From assembly GCF_003434055.1 (NCBI RefSeq), contig NZ_QVEX01000003.1, positions 186,001 to 250,000 of the forward strand: 64,000 bases of DNA, in the 5' to 3' direction. Numbering within the stretch: position 1 is the stretch's first letter; each line of letters starts with the position of its first letter. Under the pieces are notes generated by a model, which was given only the letters and a program-made list of their open reading frames with translations, did not search any database and was not told the DNA's origin. The translations under genes and the position numbers were made by a program. Origin of the DNA: Enterocloster aldenensis. GTDB taxonomy: Bacteria; Bacillota; Clostridia; Lachnospirales; Lachnospiraceae. Below are positions 32,187 through 43,142 of the stretch, one piece after another.

Positions 32187-33713
32187 ATGGACGATGGTTA
32201 TTCGCCTGTCAGTATACTTGTATTGATTGGTTTTATCCTTCTGGAGGCTGTGTTTTATGGATTCGGTTCGGCAATTCAGAATGTGAATGAAGGGAAGCTG
32301 GAAGAAGAGGCCCGCCAGGGGAACCGGAAGGCTGCCAGGCTTCTTGAGATTGTCAACCGGCCGGGGCGGTTTGTGCACACCATTCAGATCACAACCCATC
32401 TGATTGGTATGATTACCGGAGCAGTCATACTCCCTGTGCTGGTCAACGGGCTGATGAGGCATGTCCATATCTTCAAGCCCATGGCCGGATGGTACGCCGG
32501 GACCTCCGGGGGGCCCTGGTATCTGGATTCCATGTGGTGGGAGCAGATACTGTTCATGGCGGCCGTGACCATTGCCCTGCTGCTTATCATCATCAGCTTC
32601 GGGATCATAATCCCCAAGCGCCTGGCTGCCAAGGAACCGGAAAAGTGGGGATACCATATGCTGCCGGTTGTCCTGTTTGCTGCCGGTGTGTTCCTGCCCC
32701 TGACCAAGCTGATCACACTTGTGTCAGCCCTTGTACTCCGGCTTTTCGGGGTGGATCTTGCGGATGACGATGACAATGTGACGGAAGAAGACATCATGTC
32801 CATGGTAAATGAAGGCCATGAGCAGGGCGTCCTGGAAGCGGACGAAACAGAGATGATAACCAATATATTTGAACTGGGGGACAAGGAAGCTTCCGATATC
32901 ATGACCCACCGTACCAATATGACGGCCCTGGACGGCGCCATGCTGCTGGGGGATGCGGTGCATTTTATCTTAAATGAAGGCATAAACACCCGTTACCCTG
33001 TGTACCGGGAGGATATAGACGACATCGTGGGGATCCTGCATATGAGGGATGCCATGGTGTATGTGGAGATGGAAGAATATAAGGACAGGCCTTTGCTTGA
33101 GGTTCCGGGACTTCTCAGGGAAGCCAACTTCATACCTGAAACGCGGAGCATTGACACCCTGTTTAAGGAAATGCAGTCCGGCAAGATCCATATGGAAATC
33201 GTGGTGGATGAATACGGACAGACCGCAGGACTTCTGACCATGGAGGATATACTGGAGGAAATCGTGGGCAACATCATGGATGAGTATGATGAGGAGGAGG
33301 ATTTCATTTCCGTCAGGGAGGACGGTTCCTATATCATGAGCGGGCTTACGCCCCTGGATGATGTGATGGATGTGCTGGATATCCAGTTCCCCGAGGAGGA
33401 CAGCGATACATATGATACCCTGAACGGATATCTGATATCGCGTCTGGACCGCATACCCCAGGAGGGGGAGAATCCCCGGGTGGGGTTCGGCGGCTATACC
33501 TTTGAGGTGATCAAGGCCGGCAATAAGATGATAGAAAGCATCCACGTATTCCAGGACCAGGAGGAAGAAGGGGACGGCGGGAAGGACAGGGAAGGCCTGG
33601 GGACAGTACAGGGGAAAGACAGCAACAGCCCCCAGTCAGATAAATCCAAAAAAGGTTTGGTGGAAGGAAACGATGACAGGAATCATAGAGAGCACGAAGG
33701 AGATGTTTCGTGA
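32187..33713 (+). CDS. CNNM/CorC family membrane protein with CBS domains
   Basis: A 508-residue HlyC/CorC-like protein, possibly a magnesium or other cation exporter. The N-terminal DUF21 (CNNM) domain has three to four helices (about 5-25, 72-95, 122-145, 155-180), followed by the EEDIMSMVNEGHEQG motif, a CBS pair (about 215-345; IMTHRTNM, IVVDEYGQTAGLLTMEDILEE) and the CorC C-terminal domain (SGLTPLDDVMDVL, DTLNGYL, GYTFEVI). The last 50 residues are a charged tail that overlaps the next gene by 41 bp, suggesting translational coupling. Confidence 0.93.
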   Translation: MDDGYSPVSILVLIGFILLEAVFYGFGSAIQNVNEGKLEEEARQGNRKAARLLEIVNRPGRFVHTIQITTHLIGMITGAVILPVLVNGLMRHVHIFKPMAGWYAGTSGGPWYLDSMWWEQILFMAAVTIALLLIIISFGIIIPKRLAAKEPEKWGYHMLPVVLFAAGVFLPLTKLITLVSALVLRLFGVDLADDDDNVTEEDIMSMVNEGHEQGVLEADETEMITNIFELGDKEASDIMTHRTNMTALDGAMLLGDAVHFILNEGINTRYPVYREDIDDIVGILHMRDAMVYVEMEEYKDRPLLEVPGLLREANFIPETRSIDTLFKEMQSGKIHMEIVVDEYGQTAGLLTMEDILEEIVGNIMDEYDEEEDFISVREDGSYIMSGLTPLDDVMDVLDIQFPEEDSDTYDTLNGYLISRLDRIPQEGENPRVGFGGYTFEVIKAGNKMIESIHVFQDQEEEGDGGKDREGLGTVQGKDSNSPQSDKSKKGLVEGNDDRNHREHEGDVS

Positions 33714-35055
33714 CAGCAGATTTTTAAGAAAAGCCCTTATGATTGCCTGCCCGGTAGCGCTTCAGGGCATGCTGAACACAGTGGTGAACCTTGTGGACAC
33801 ATTGATGATCGGCACCCTGGGGGCAACGGCCATTGCGGCCGTGGGGCTGGCCAATAAGGTCTTTTTTGTGTTTTCCCTGCTGGTATTCGGGATTGTCAGC
33901 GGCGCAGGGATCCTGGCCGCCCAGTTCTGGGGCAGCGGGGATGTAAAGAATATCAGGAAGGTGCTGGGGCTGTCCATCCTGCTTGCATTGGGAGGCGCCC
34001 TGTTTTTTGCAGTACCTGCAATCGCATGTCCCCAGGCCGTGATGCGTATCTTTACCACCAGCCGGGACAGCATGGAACTTGGGGCAAAGTATCTGAGGAT
34101 AGCAGCCCTTACCTACCCCTTCATTGCGCTGACCAATGTGTATGTGGCCATGCTGAGGGCGGTAAACAGGGTGGTGTTCCCGGTCATTGGCAGCTGCATT
34201 GCCATTGTCATTAATATCTGCCTTAATTATGTGCTGATTTTCGGCAAGTTCGGCGCCCCGGCCCTGGGTGTGGCAGGCGCGGCCGTGGCAACCCTCATTG
34301 CGCGTGTGATTGAGGTGTGCCTCATGCTTACATATGTTTACACCAGGAAAATGCCCATTGCCTGCGGTTTTTCAGGACTTTTCGGATGGCCGTCCGCATT
34401 TGTGAAGACGTTTGTGCTCACATCCGCTCCTGTCATTGCCAACGAGTTCATGTGGGGCCTTGGCACTACCATGTATTCCCTGGCCTATGGCCGTATGGGG
34501 GACGAGGCGGTGGCGGCCATTACCATTGCCACCACCATACAGGATATTGTGGTGGTGCTGTTCCAGGGACTCAGCGCAGCCACTGCGGTCATCCTGGGCA
34601 ATGAACTGGGCGCGGGCAAGATAAAGCGGGCTGAGAAGTACGCCACCCAGTTTTTCATCCTGCAGTTCATTGTCACAATCGCGTCGGCCTTTGTGGTGAT
34701 TGGAATCAGGGGACCCCTTATCGGGCTTTATAACATCACGGAAGCGGTTGGCCGTGATGTGAACATATGCATCCTGATATTTGCATGTTATATGCCGGCC
34801 AAGATGTTTAACTATGTGAATGTGGTGGGAGTGTTAAGAAGCGGAGGCGACACAAAGATGTGCCTGTTCCTGGATACCAGCGGGGTATGGTGTATCGGCG
34901 TACCCCTGGCGTTTTTAGGCGCCCTTGTGTGGCATCTCCCCATCTATGTGGTCTATGGCCTGGTAATGCTGGAGGAAGTTTATAAGGCTGTGTTGGGATA
35001 TATACGTTACAGACAGAAGAAATGGCTGAGGAACCTGACCGTGCAGGTGAGGTAG
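33673..35055 (+). CDS. MATE-family multidrug/metabolite exporter
   Basis: A 460-residue, 12-helix MATE transporter using sodium or protons to export substrates. Typical segments: ALQGMLNTVVNLVDTLMIG, AAVGLANKVFF and, in the second half, APVIANEFMWGLGTTMYSLA and GNELGAGKIKRAEKYA. It begins within the end of the CorC-like gene, in another frame, with GGAAGGAAACG upstream. The substrate is unknown. Two terminator-like hairpins follow. Confidence 0.92.
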   Translation: MTGIIESTKEMFRDSRFLRKALMIACPVALQGMLNTVVNLVDTLMIGTLGATAIAAVGLANKVFFVFSLLVFGIVSGAGILAAQFWGSGDVKNIRKVLGLSILLALGGALFFAVPAIACPQAVMRIFTTSRDSMELGAKYLRIAALTYPFIALTNVYVAMLRAVNRVVFPVIGSCIAIVINICLNYVLIFGKFGAPALGVAGAAVATLIARVIEVCLMLTYVYTRKMPIACGFSGLFGWPSAFVKTFVLTSAPVIANEFMWGLGTTMYSLAYGRMGDEAVAAITIATTIQDIVVVLFQGLSAATAVILGNELGAGKIKRAEKYATQFFILQFIVTIASAFVVIGIRGPLIGLYNITEAVGRDVNICILIFACYMPAKMFNYVNVVGVLRSGGDTKMCLFLDTSGVWCIGVPLAFLGALVWHLPIYVVYGLVMLEEVYKAVLGYIRYRQKKWLRNLTVQVR

Positions 35056-35066
35056 GGGAAGACCGG

Positions 35067-35117
35067 CCGGTATGGCGGACCGGATTTTTATTGCCGGTAT
35101 GGCGGACCGGATTTTTA
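35067..35117 (+). repeat. Tandem duplicated terminator-like hairpins
   Basis: A 24-bp unit, CCGGTATGGCGGACCGGATTTTTA, occurs twice with a 3-bp spacer. Each unit has a 5-bp stem (CCGGT/ACCGG) followed by ATTTTT, so both copies are small Rho-independent terminators after the MATE gene. Confidence 0.85.
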
Positions 35118-35234
35118 ACTTGCCATATAAAAAAAATCGTGCTAAGATAGAAAAGATGTGTATAAAATACAGCATAGGCTGTATGAAGGATAGAAAAACA
35201 GGTTAAGAAGAATGAAGGAAAGGGTGTTTTATCG

Positions 35235-35963
35235 ATGTCAGGACATTCAAAGTTTGCCAATATTAAACATAAGAAAGAGCGCAATGACGCGGCAAAGGGC
35301 AAGATTTTCACGGTAATCGGACGTGAGATCGCGGTGGCTGTAAAGGAGGGCGGTGCGGATCCGGCCAACAACAGCAAGCTGCGCGATGTGATTGCCAAGG
35401 CAAAAGCCAATAACATGCCCAATGATACCATTGACCGGGGCATTAAGAAAGCAGCCGGCGATGCTGCATCCGTGAACTACGAGATTCTTACATACGAAGG
35501 ATACGGACCAAGCGGGGTAGCCATTATCGTTGACACGCTGACGGACAACAAGAACCGTACGGCTGCCAATGTGAGAAGCGCGTTTACCAAGGGCGGCGGC
35601 AACGTAGGGACCCCTGGAAGCGTGTCCTACATGTTTGACAAGAAGGGACAGATCATCATTGACAAGGAAGAATGCGGGATGGACCCGGATGAACTGATGA
35701 TGGTTGCCCTGGATGCAGGCGCAGAGGATTTTGCCGAGGAAGAGGACAGTTATGAAATAATCACTGCCCCGGAGGATTTCAGCGCTGTGCGCGAAGCCCT
35801 GGAGGCCCAGGAAATCCCCATGATGGAAGCAGGTGTGACCATGATACCCCAGACCTGGGTGGAGCTGACGGATGAAGAGGATATCAAGAAGCTTAATAAG
35901 ACCCTGGACCTGCTGGACGGGGACGACGATGTCCAGGCCGTGTACCATAACTGGGATGAGTAA
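35235..35963 (+). CDS. yebC: YebC/PmpR family protein
   Basis: A 242-residue YebC-family protein. The family was long called a transcription regulator and more recently has been linked to ribosome rescue at proline stretches. Signatures: [46 protein letters not shown] and [19 protein letters not shown]. Three-domain fold expected. Free-standing with its own strong terminator. No nearby ruvABC genes, which often accompany yebC. Confidence 0.97.
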   Translation: MSGHSKFANIKHKKERNDAAKGKIFTVIGREIAVAVKEGGADPANNSKLRDVIAKAKANNMPNDTIDRGIKKAAGDAASVNYEILTYEGYGPSGVAIIVDTLTDNKNRTAANVRSAFTKGGGNVGTPGSVSYMFDKKGQIIIDKEECGMDPDELMMVALDAGAEDFAEEEDSYEIITAPEDFSAVREALEAQEIPMMEAGVTMIPQTWVELTDEEDIKKLNKTLDLLDGDDDVQAVYHNWDE

Positions 35964-36000
35964 TACCCTGCAATAGGAACCTATACGGAAGGAATGACAG

Positions 36001-36045
36001 AAGGACCGGTCATGTGGCTGAATCAGCCGCATCCGGTCCTTTTTA
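36001..36045. terminator. Terminator between yebC and the convergent DUF4397 gene
   Basis: AAGGACCGG pairs with CCGGTCCTT, with an inner ATG-T-GGCTGA / TCAGCC-G-CAT stem, followed by TTTTA. The AAGG side gives the minus strand a short T-poor exit, so it serves mainly yebC but may act both ways. Confidence 0.85.
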
Positions 36046-36049
36046 TGTT

Positions 36050-36961
36050 TTAGTTGGAGACCACCATGGTGCGCAGCCCGTCGGTTGCATTGGGCGCATT
36101 GAACATGTATAGGGTATAAGAATTGTTGGCGCTCATATTGGCTGCAGCGGTTGCCACGTAGGTAGACGGGTATGCGCCGGTCCTGGCAATATAGAGCTGA
36201 TACCAACCCGGATAAAAGCTGGTATAGGGCGTTACTTCCCGGTAGCGTACATTGGTAAATGCCATGTAGGAACTGTTCTGGTTTCCAATGGACACGTCGA
36301 AGGGCCCAAGGTTCTGGGACAGGTTGCAGGCCCGCAGGCAGCTGGTGCCGGAAGGGGCGTTGCAGGAAATGTCGGAGATTTCCATGATGTCCAGGCCGCT
36401 GGCCGTGTTGATGATGGCAATTGTCATGGAGGAGGAAGCCCTTACCTGGACCGGTTTCTGGATGTAGACATATCCGTTGGCGCCGGATACGGTGATGGTC
36501 TGTGTGCCGGAGGCTGCCTGTACATAGCTTGTAATGTCCCCGTTTGCAAGCCCGCTTGCCACCATCCAGTTGCCGATGTACACATAGAAGGGCTGGTATC
36601 CCGTGGACGCGTTGAGGATGCGCACCCTGCCAAAGCTGGTGGCGGTGCAGTTGTAGCATGGGAAGGTGATACCGGGAATGACGGTGACGGAACCGCCTGT
36701 GCCGCCTGGGAAGATGGGGCGGAAAATAGGCGGGAAGTTTGGACGTCCGCTGTCCACCGGACCGCCTTCGCCTGGGTTGGGAAGGGGAATGACAGGGACG
36801 CCTGCGCCATTGTCCATGCTGTTCCCGCTGTCTACCGGACCGCCTTCGCCTGGGTTGGGAAGGGGAGTGATGGGGATATCCGCCTCGTTGATTTCAGCAG
36901 CGCTGACTAACGTGTCCGGATACCCATTTGCTCTGTCCATATGATAGGATTGGTTATTCAT
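36050..36961 (-). CDS. DUF4397 surface or spore-associated protein
   Basis: A 303-residue protein with no signal peptide. The N-terminus contains two copies of PLPNPGEGGPVDSG (residues 33-46 and 59-72), then a Pro/Gly-rich GRPNFPPIFRPIFPGGTGG linker. From residue 105 the repeating beta-sandwich motifs (VRILNASTGYQPFYVYIGNW, VQAASGTQTITVSG, then ANMSANNSYTLYMFN) match the DUF4397 fold. Several Cys (CYNC, SCNAPSGTSCLRAC) could crosslink. Absence of a signal sequence suggests a spore coat or mother-cell location, inferred only. Confidence 0.8.
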   Translation of the reverse strand: MNNQSYHMDRANGYPDTLVSAAEINEADIPITPLPNPGEGGPVDSGNSMDNGAGVPVIPLPNPGEGGPVDSGRPNFPPIFRPIFPGGTGGSVTVIPGITFPCYNCTATSFGRVRILNASTGYQPFYVYIGNWMVASGLANGDITSYVQAASGTQTITVSGANGYVYIQKPVQVRASSSMTIAIINTASGLDIMEISDISCNAPSGTSCLRACNLSQNLGPFDVSIGNQNSSYMAFTNVRYREVTPYTSFYPGWYQLYIARTGAYPSTYVATAAANMSANNSYTLYMFNAPNATDGLRTMVVSN

Positions 36962-37140
36962 AACGACCTCACTGATTGATTGATTCAGTATAGTCTATTC
37001 AGGTGCAGGGCCAAATGTGAGTAATTTTTCAAAAAACCGGATATGTTATGGAAATACATGGGATGGATGAATTGAGACTGCATTTTCCTCCCATTAATGC
37101 ATATAATAAAAAGAACCAGTGTATCAGGAGCGTGGATAGT

Positions 37141-37410
37141 ATGTCATGGGAACCAAAGAAAACAGCTGTGTCTGCACTGGGTCTGCCCAGGGACGTAATC
37201 CTGGGTGATGTGCTTGTAAACTTTGTGGGCCGCGGACAGGTGAATGTGGAAAATTACAGGAGCATCCTTATATATACAGATACCCTGGTAAAACTTCAGG
37301 CGAAAAACTGTAAGGTACTCATCCACGGAAACCGTTTAAGAATTGATTATTATACATCCGAGGAGATGAAGATAACCGGTCAGATCGGTTCGCTGGAATT
37401 CGAAACATAA
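37141..37410 (+). CDS. yqfC: Sporulation protein YqfC
   Basis: An 89-residue YabP/YqfC family protein acting with YqfD in endospore formation, location mother cell or outer forespore membrane by analogy. Typical text: LGLPRDVILGDVLVNFVGRG, ENYRSILIYTD, LVKLQAKNCKVLIHG and LEFET. The ATG at 37141 has CAGGAG 10 nt upstream; a longer frame to 37048 gives an unlikely N-terminus. yqfD follows 65 bases later. Confidence 0.92.
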   Translation: MSWEPKKTAVSALGLPRDVILGDVLVNFVGRGQVNVENYRSILIYTDTLVKLQAKNCKVLIHGNRLRIDYYTSEEMKITGQIGSLEFET

Positions 37411-37475
37411 GTGGGCGAATGCCCGTAAGCGTCCGATGGACAGACGCTAAATGCTCATAGCGAGGAGGGGCCTGT

Positions 37476-38726
37476 TTGATTGTTTGGCTGTTACATAACT
37501 GGAAAGGATATGTAAGACTCCGTCTTCACGGCTATTCGCCGGAACGTTTCCTCAACCTGTGCAATGCCAGGGGGCTGGAAGTCTGGGAGCTTATGTGCAA
37601 CCGGGACGGGGACTATGAATTTTATATGACAGTAGAAGGGTACCGCCGTGTAAAGCCCCTGGTACGCAAAGCCCAGGTAAGGCTGCATATCATCGGGCGT
37701 TTCGGTATTCCCTTTTTTATTTACAGGTACAGGAAGCGCTGGTATTTCGGGGCGGGCCTGGCGGCATTTTTCCTGGTGCTGTATGTGATGTCCCTGTTCA
37801 TATGGGATATCCAGTTTGACGGCAATTACCGGTATACCTATGACACCCTCATACGTTATCTGGATTCCCAGGATATTGATTATGGGATGCTTAAATCCAG
37901 GATTAACTGTGAGGACCTGGAAGCATCCATCCGTACCAGTTTCCCGGAGATTACCTGGGTGTCGGCCAGGGTGTCGGGCACCAGGCTCCTGATCCATATC
38001 AAGGAAAATGAAGTGCTGTCCATTGTTCCCGAGAAGGACGAGACACCCTGTGACATTGTGGCTGACCGGTCAGGGACCATCACTTCCATGGTGGTGCGCC
38101 AGGGGATTGCCCAGGTTTCGGTTGGGGACGAGGTGGAAGAGGGACAGGTACTGGTCAGCGGACGCGTGCCCATAATCGGCGACAGCGAGGAGGAAATCAA
38201 TGCCTATCTGGTCCATGCGGACGCGGATGTGGTGGCCAGGACATCCAGGGAGTATGAAAAGACATTTCCCATGCTCCACAGGGAACGGGCGGAAACAGGG
38301 CGCAGGCGCAGGGGATGGTATCTGAAGGCAGGCAGATGGTCCTTCACCTGCCTGCTGCCGGTCAGGGGACAGGGGGAATGGGATTACGCCATGGAAGAGC
38401 AGCAGCTCCGGCTGTTTTCCAATTTTTACCTGCCTGTCTACATAGGGGATATAAGGGGAAAGGAAATGGTTTCCTATGAAAGCAATTATACAAAGGAGGA
38501 ACTGGAGCACATATCAAAAGCCATAAATTACCAATTTGTCAAAAATTTAGAGGAAAAGGGGGTACAAATTCTTGAAAATAATGATAGAATAGAAACAAGT
38601 GTATCTCAATGCAGGCTGAGGGGGGAGTTAGTGACCCAGGAATCCATTGTAAGGACCCAGCCCATGTCAAAATCCATGACGGAACCGGATACACAGCCAA
38701 CTACAGAGCCAGAGGAGACGAGATAA
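37476..38726 (+). CDS. yqfD: Sporulation protein YqfD
   Basis: A 416-residue membrane protein needed for sporulation. It starts with TTG behind a strong GAGGAGGGG. Residues 1-85 are the soluble N-domain, a helix spans about 91-112 (FGAGLAAFFLVLYVMSLFIW), and the rest is a periplasmic/intermembrane FtsQ/POTRA-like domain (WDIQFDGNYRYT, LIHIKENEVLSIVPEKDETP, SVGDEVEEGQVLVSGRVPI). The C-terminal 25 residues are Thr/Pro/Glu-rich. Part of a yqfC-yqfD-phoH-ybeY run as in many Clostridia. Confidence 0.93.
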   Translation: MIVWLLHNWKGYVRLRLHGYSPERFLNLCNARGLEVWELMCNRDGDYEFYMTVEGYRRVKPLVRKAQVRLHIIGRFGIPFFIYRYRKRWYFGAGLAAFFLVLYVMSLFIWDIQFDGNYRYTYDTLIRYLDSQDIDYGMLKSRINCEDLEASIRTSFPEITWVSARVSGTRLLIHIKENEVLSIVPEKDETPCDIVADRSGTITSMVVRQGIAQVSVGDEVEEGQVLVSGRVPIIGDSEEEINAYLVHADADVVARTSREYEKTFPMLHRERAETGRRRRGWYLKAGRWSFTCLLPVRGQGEWDYAMEEQQLRLFSNFYLPVYIGDIRGKEMVSYESNYTKEELEHISKAINYQFVKNLEEKGVQILENNDRIETSVSQCRLRGELVTQESIVRTQPMSKSMTEPDTQPTTEPEETR

Positions 38727-38732
38727 GCCTAG

Positions 38733-39728
<996 letters not shown>

Positions 39729-39779
39729 CAGGGAATGCCCTGACGGATGAAAGAGGGAAAGGCGAGGAGAGGTTTACCT

Positions 39780-40277
39780 ATGACAATATCCATTGAATAC
39801 GAAGCAGAAAGAAAGCTGGACCTGCCTTATGAGGAGATCATTCATGATATGGTGCTGGCTGCCCTGGATTATGAGGAATGCCCCTATGAGGCGGAGGTGA
39901 ATGTAATCCTTACGGACAATGAGTCCATACGGGCAATCAACCGTGAATACAGGGAGATTGATTCCCCCACGGACGTATTGTCATTCCCCATGGTGGATTA
40001 TGTGACGCCTTCGGATTTTGACCATGTGGAGGATGCGGTGGAGGATTATTTTAATCCTGAAACAGGGGAACTGATGCTGGGGGATATCGTGGTTTCCGTG
40101 GACAAGGTGGAGGAGCAGGCGCGCAGGTATGGCCATTCCGAACGGCGTGAGCTGGCATTCCTGGTGGCCCACAGCATGCTGCACCTGTTGGGTTATGACC
40201 ATATGGAGGACGGGGAGCGGGAGCAGATGGAAGACAGACAGAGGAAAATTCTGGAAACCAGGGGGTATACGAGATGA
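39780..40277 (+). CDS. ybeY: Endoribonuclease YbeY
   Basis: Metal-dependent endoribonuclease of rRNA maturation and quality control, 165 residues. The zinc motif H-x3-H-x5-H appears as HSMLHLLGYDH; TDVLSFP and LGDIVVSVD are family signatures. The ATG at 39780 has AGGAGAGG; a frame to 39747 lacks a site. Its stop overlaps the ATG of the next gene by four bases (ATGA). Confidence 0.97.
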   Translation: MTISIEYEAERKLDLPYEEIIHDMVLAALDYEECPYEAEVNVILTDNESIRAINREYREIDSPTDVLSFPMVDYVTPSDFDHVEDAVEDYFNPETGELMLGDIVVSVDKVEEQARRYGHSERRELAFLVAHSMLHLLGYDHMEDGEREQMEDRQRKILETRGYTR

Positions 40278-41428
40278 AAAAAGGGCTCAGATGGATGGCG
40301 GTGATGATAGCTGCGGCCGGTCTCATGGCCGGGTGTGCCAAGGAGGCGGGCGTGGATGCTGCCGGCACCTCTGTCATGGAGACGCCTGCCGTGACCACTG
40401 AGCCTGAGCCTGAGATTGTCATACATTCCGAGAGGGAGACAGAAGATGCGGGGCCGGATGGGCAGGGGGACTATTACCTTCCGGAGGAACGGACGGAAAA
40501 GGACGGTATGATACGCAGCTACCTGACAGGAAAGATGGTGCCTGTGTCCCAGGGCAGCCGCCGTCCGGCAGCCGTGATGATGAGCAATGACAAGGAGGCG
40601 CGTCCCCAATATGGCATCAACCGGGCCGGGGTTGTCTATGAGGCCCCGGTGGAAGGCGGCATGAACCGCTATATGTCACTGATTGAGGATTATGATGACC
40701 TGGAACGGATTGGTTCCGTGCGCAGCTGCCGTACCTATTACACGTATTTTGCCAGGGAGTTTGATGCGGTCTATGTCCATTTCGGACAGAGCACATTCGC
40801 AAAACCTTATCTTGGCAATGTGGACAATATCAATGGCCTGGAGGGAATCGGGACAACTGCATTTTACCGCACAAAGGACAAGAAGTCCCCTCACAATGCA
40901 TACACCAGCGGCCGGCGCATCACAGAGTCCATCGGAAAGCTGGGTTATGCCCCTGATTATGATGCCTCCTACCAGGGACATTACCTGTTTGCCAGGGATG
41001 GGAAGGAAGCAGGACTGGACGGGCGTCCGGGCGTTATGGACGCGGGCACGGTGCGGCCGGGTTATGCCATGAATCAGGCGTATTTTGTGTATGATTCCTC
41101 GGACGGGCTTTATCACCGGTATCAGTACGGCGGCGTGCACCAGGGGGATGAAGGTCCCATCACGGCCAGGAACGTGATATTCCAGTACTGCCAGTCCGGT
41201 TTTTATGCCACCACGGATTATCTGAATATTAATGTACATACCTCTGACTGCGGGTATTTTATGACAGGCGGCAAGGCCATTCCCATCAGCTGGGAAAAGG
41301 ACGGGGAGTTTGGTGTTACCAGGTATTATGACCAGGAACACAATGAAGTGGTGCTGAACCAGGGACAGACATGGGTCTGCATCATCTCCACAAAAGACTT
41401 TGCCAAGTCAGAAATAATTGGGAAATGA
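40274..41428 (+). CDS. DUF3048 (YerB-like) lipoprotein
   Basis: A 384-residue lipoprotein with lipobox LMAGC (Cys21) and a Thr/Glu/Pro-rich linker (about 25-75). The main domain matches DUF3048: VMMSNDKEARPQYGINRAGV, RYMSLIEDYDDLERIGSVRS, YYTYFAREFDAVYVHFGQS, and the later AKPIPISWEKDGEFGVTRYY-like strand with NQGQTWV. YerB is linked to LrpC in Bacillus; molecular role unknown, probably cell-wall or peptidoglycan binding. Overlaps ybeY by 4 bp. Confidence 0.92.
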   Translation: MKKGLRWMAVMIAAAGLMAGCAKEAGVDAAGTSVMETPAVTTEPEPEIVIHSERETEDAGPDGQGDYYLPEERTEKDGMIRSYLTGKMVPVSQGSRRPAAVMMSNDKEARPQYGINRAGVVYEAPVEGGMNRYMSLIEDYDDLERIGSVRSCRTYYTYFAREFDAVYVHFGQSTFAKPYLGNVDNINGLEGIGTTAFYRTKDKKSPHNAYTSGRRITESIGKLGYAPDYDASYQGHYLFARDGKEAGLDGRPGVMDAGTVRPGYAMNQAYFVYDSSDGLYHRYQYGGVHQGDEGPITARNVIFQYCQSGFYATTDYLNINVHTSDCGYFMTGGKAIPISWEKDGEFGVTRYYDQEHNEVVLNQGQTWVCIISTKDFAKSEIIGK

Positions 41429-41447
41429 GGACTCACAAGAAAGAGAT

Positions 41448-43142
41448 ATGAATGTAAGCACATCTAGGAAAAGAACCAGAAAACAAAAGGCTGCCAATTT
41501 CGTCATACAGGGCAGCATCCTGGCATTGGCCGGCATCCTGGTACGCATCATCGGCATGCTGTACCGGATGCCTCTGAACGATATCATAGGAAAACAGGGA
41601 AATGGATATTATACATCTGCCTTCAACGTGTATAATATCCTGTTGATATTATCCTCCTACAGCATGCCGGTGGCGGTGTCCAAGATGATATCCGCCCGGA
41701 TTGCAAGGGGGGAGTACAGAAACTGCAGCCGCATACTGAAAGCGGCTCTTATTTATGCCACCGTGATTGGCGGCGTGGCAGCTGTTGTGCTGTGGTTTGG
41801 GGCTGACCTATTTGCAGAACTGATTAAGACCCCGTTCAGCCGTTACGCCCTTAAGACCCTGGCGCCCACCATCTGGATCATGGCTTATCTGGGCGTGCTC
41901 AGGGGATATTTCCAGGGAACGGGAACCATGGTGCCCACGGCGGTATCCCAGATCCTTGAGCAGATCATCAATGCCATCGTAAGCGTGGTGGCTGCCGGCA
42001 TCCTGTTTGACGTGGGCGTGTCCATCAACGCGGCCCAGGGCGCAAGGGATTATTCCTATGCCCTGGGCGCTGCAGGCGGCACCATCGGCACGGGCGCGGG
42101 CGCGCTGACCGCCCTGATTTATTTTATCATCCTGACCCTTTCAAAGGGCGGGGACATGCGGGCCCGGGCAAGGAAGGACGTGTCTGGCAGGACAGAGAGC
42201 TACCGGCGGCTGGTCAGGATCCTTACCATCACCGTGCTGCCCATTGTAATCAGCAGCGGAATCTATAACTGTTCCAATGTGCTGGACAACTATCTGTTCG
42301 GTCAGGGCATGGATAAGCTGGGATATATGGAAGACTCCATCGCCACCTACTGGGGCGCATTAGGGCAGTACCAGCTGCTCTTTAACATACCTGTGGCAGT
42401 GTCCAATGCCTTATCCTCCTCCCTTATCCCCTCCCTTACAAGGGCGGTGGCCAGCAGGAACAGGAAGGAAAAGCTGGAACGCATCGCAACCGCCATCCGC
42501 TTTTCCCTGCTGATTGCCATTCCCGCGGCAGTGGGGATCACGGTGCTGGCAAAGCCGGTCTGCAACCTTTTGTTTATCAGCGAGGACAACAGCCTGTTAA
42601 TCCGTCTTTCCATGATCGGTTCCCTGGCCGTGGTGTTCTATTCCCTTTCAACCGTCACCAACGCCATCCTCCAGGGCCTGAACCGCCTGGACGTGCCGAT
42701 CCGCCACGCAGTGGCTGCCTTGGCGGTCCATGTGGCTGTGCTGGAAGTGTGCCTTATGATGCTTAAGATGGGAATCTACAGCGTGGTCATTGCCAATATC
42801 GTTTTTGCACTTGTGATGTGCCTGCTGAACGGACGTGCCATTGCAAGGTTTGTCCGATATAAGCAGGAATATAAAAAGACCGTATTCCTGCCCGCCCTGT
42901 GTTCCGTTTTCATGGGAGCGGCAGCTTTCGGGGTCTACAAAGGAATATACAGCCTCCTTCCATCCCACATGATGCACGGACGGCTTGGAATGGCCATCGT
43001 GGTCCTGCCCTCCGTGGCAGTGGCCATTGTGGTGTACGCGCTGCTGCTGGTACGGTTCAGGGCAGTGGACGAGGATGAATTAAGGGGAATGCCCGGCGGA
43101 AGGAAGCTTGCAGGGCTGCTTGTCAGGCTGCACCTGCTGTAG
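41448..43142 (+). CDS. MOP-superfamily flippase (SpoVB/MurJ/polysaccharide exporter)
   Basis: A 564-residue protein with about 14 hydrophobic helices, resembling SpoVB/YtgP/MurJ lipid-II or undecaprenyl-linked glycan flippases. Characteristic text: KAANFVIQGSILALAGILVR near the start, GMLYRMPLNDIIGKQGNGYY, SSYSMPVAVSKMISARIARG and FQGTGTMVPTAVSQILEQI. Placed behind a possible wall lipoprotein. The ATG at 41448 is preferred; a TTG frame start at 41418 overlaps the previous gene without a site. SpoVB-type assignment is tentative. Confidence 0.9.
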   Translation: MNVSTSRKRTRKQKAANFVIQGSILALAGILVRIIGMLYRMPLNDIIGKQGNGYYTSAFNVYNILLILSSYSMPVAVSKMISARIARGEYRNCSRILKAALIYATVIGGVAAVVLWFGADLFAELIKTPFSRYALKTLAPTIWIMAYLGVLRGYFQGTGTMVPTAVSQILEQIINAIVSVVAAGILFDVGVSINAAQGARDYSYALGAAGGTIGTGAGALTALIYFIILTLSKGGDMRARARKDVSGRTESYRRLVRILTITVLPIVISSGIYNCSNVLDNYLFGQGMDKLGYMEDSIATYWGALGQYQLLFNIPVAVSNALSSSLIPSLTRAVASRNRKEKLERIATAIRFSLLIAIPAAVGITVLAKPVCNLLFISEDNSLLIRLSMIGSLAVVFYSLSTVTNAILQGLNRLDVPIRHAVAALAVHVAVLEVCLMMLKMGIYSVVIANIVFALVMCLLNGRAIARFVRYKQEYKKTVFLPALCSVFMGAAAFGVYKGIYSLLPSHMMHGRLGMAIVVLPSVAVAIVVYALLLVRFRAVDEDELRGMPGGRKLAGLLVRLHLL

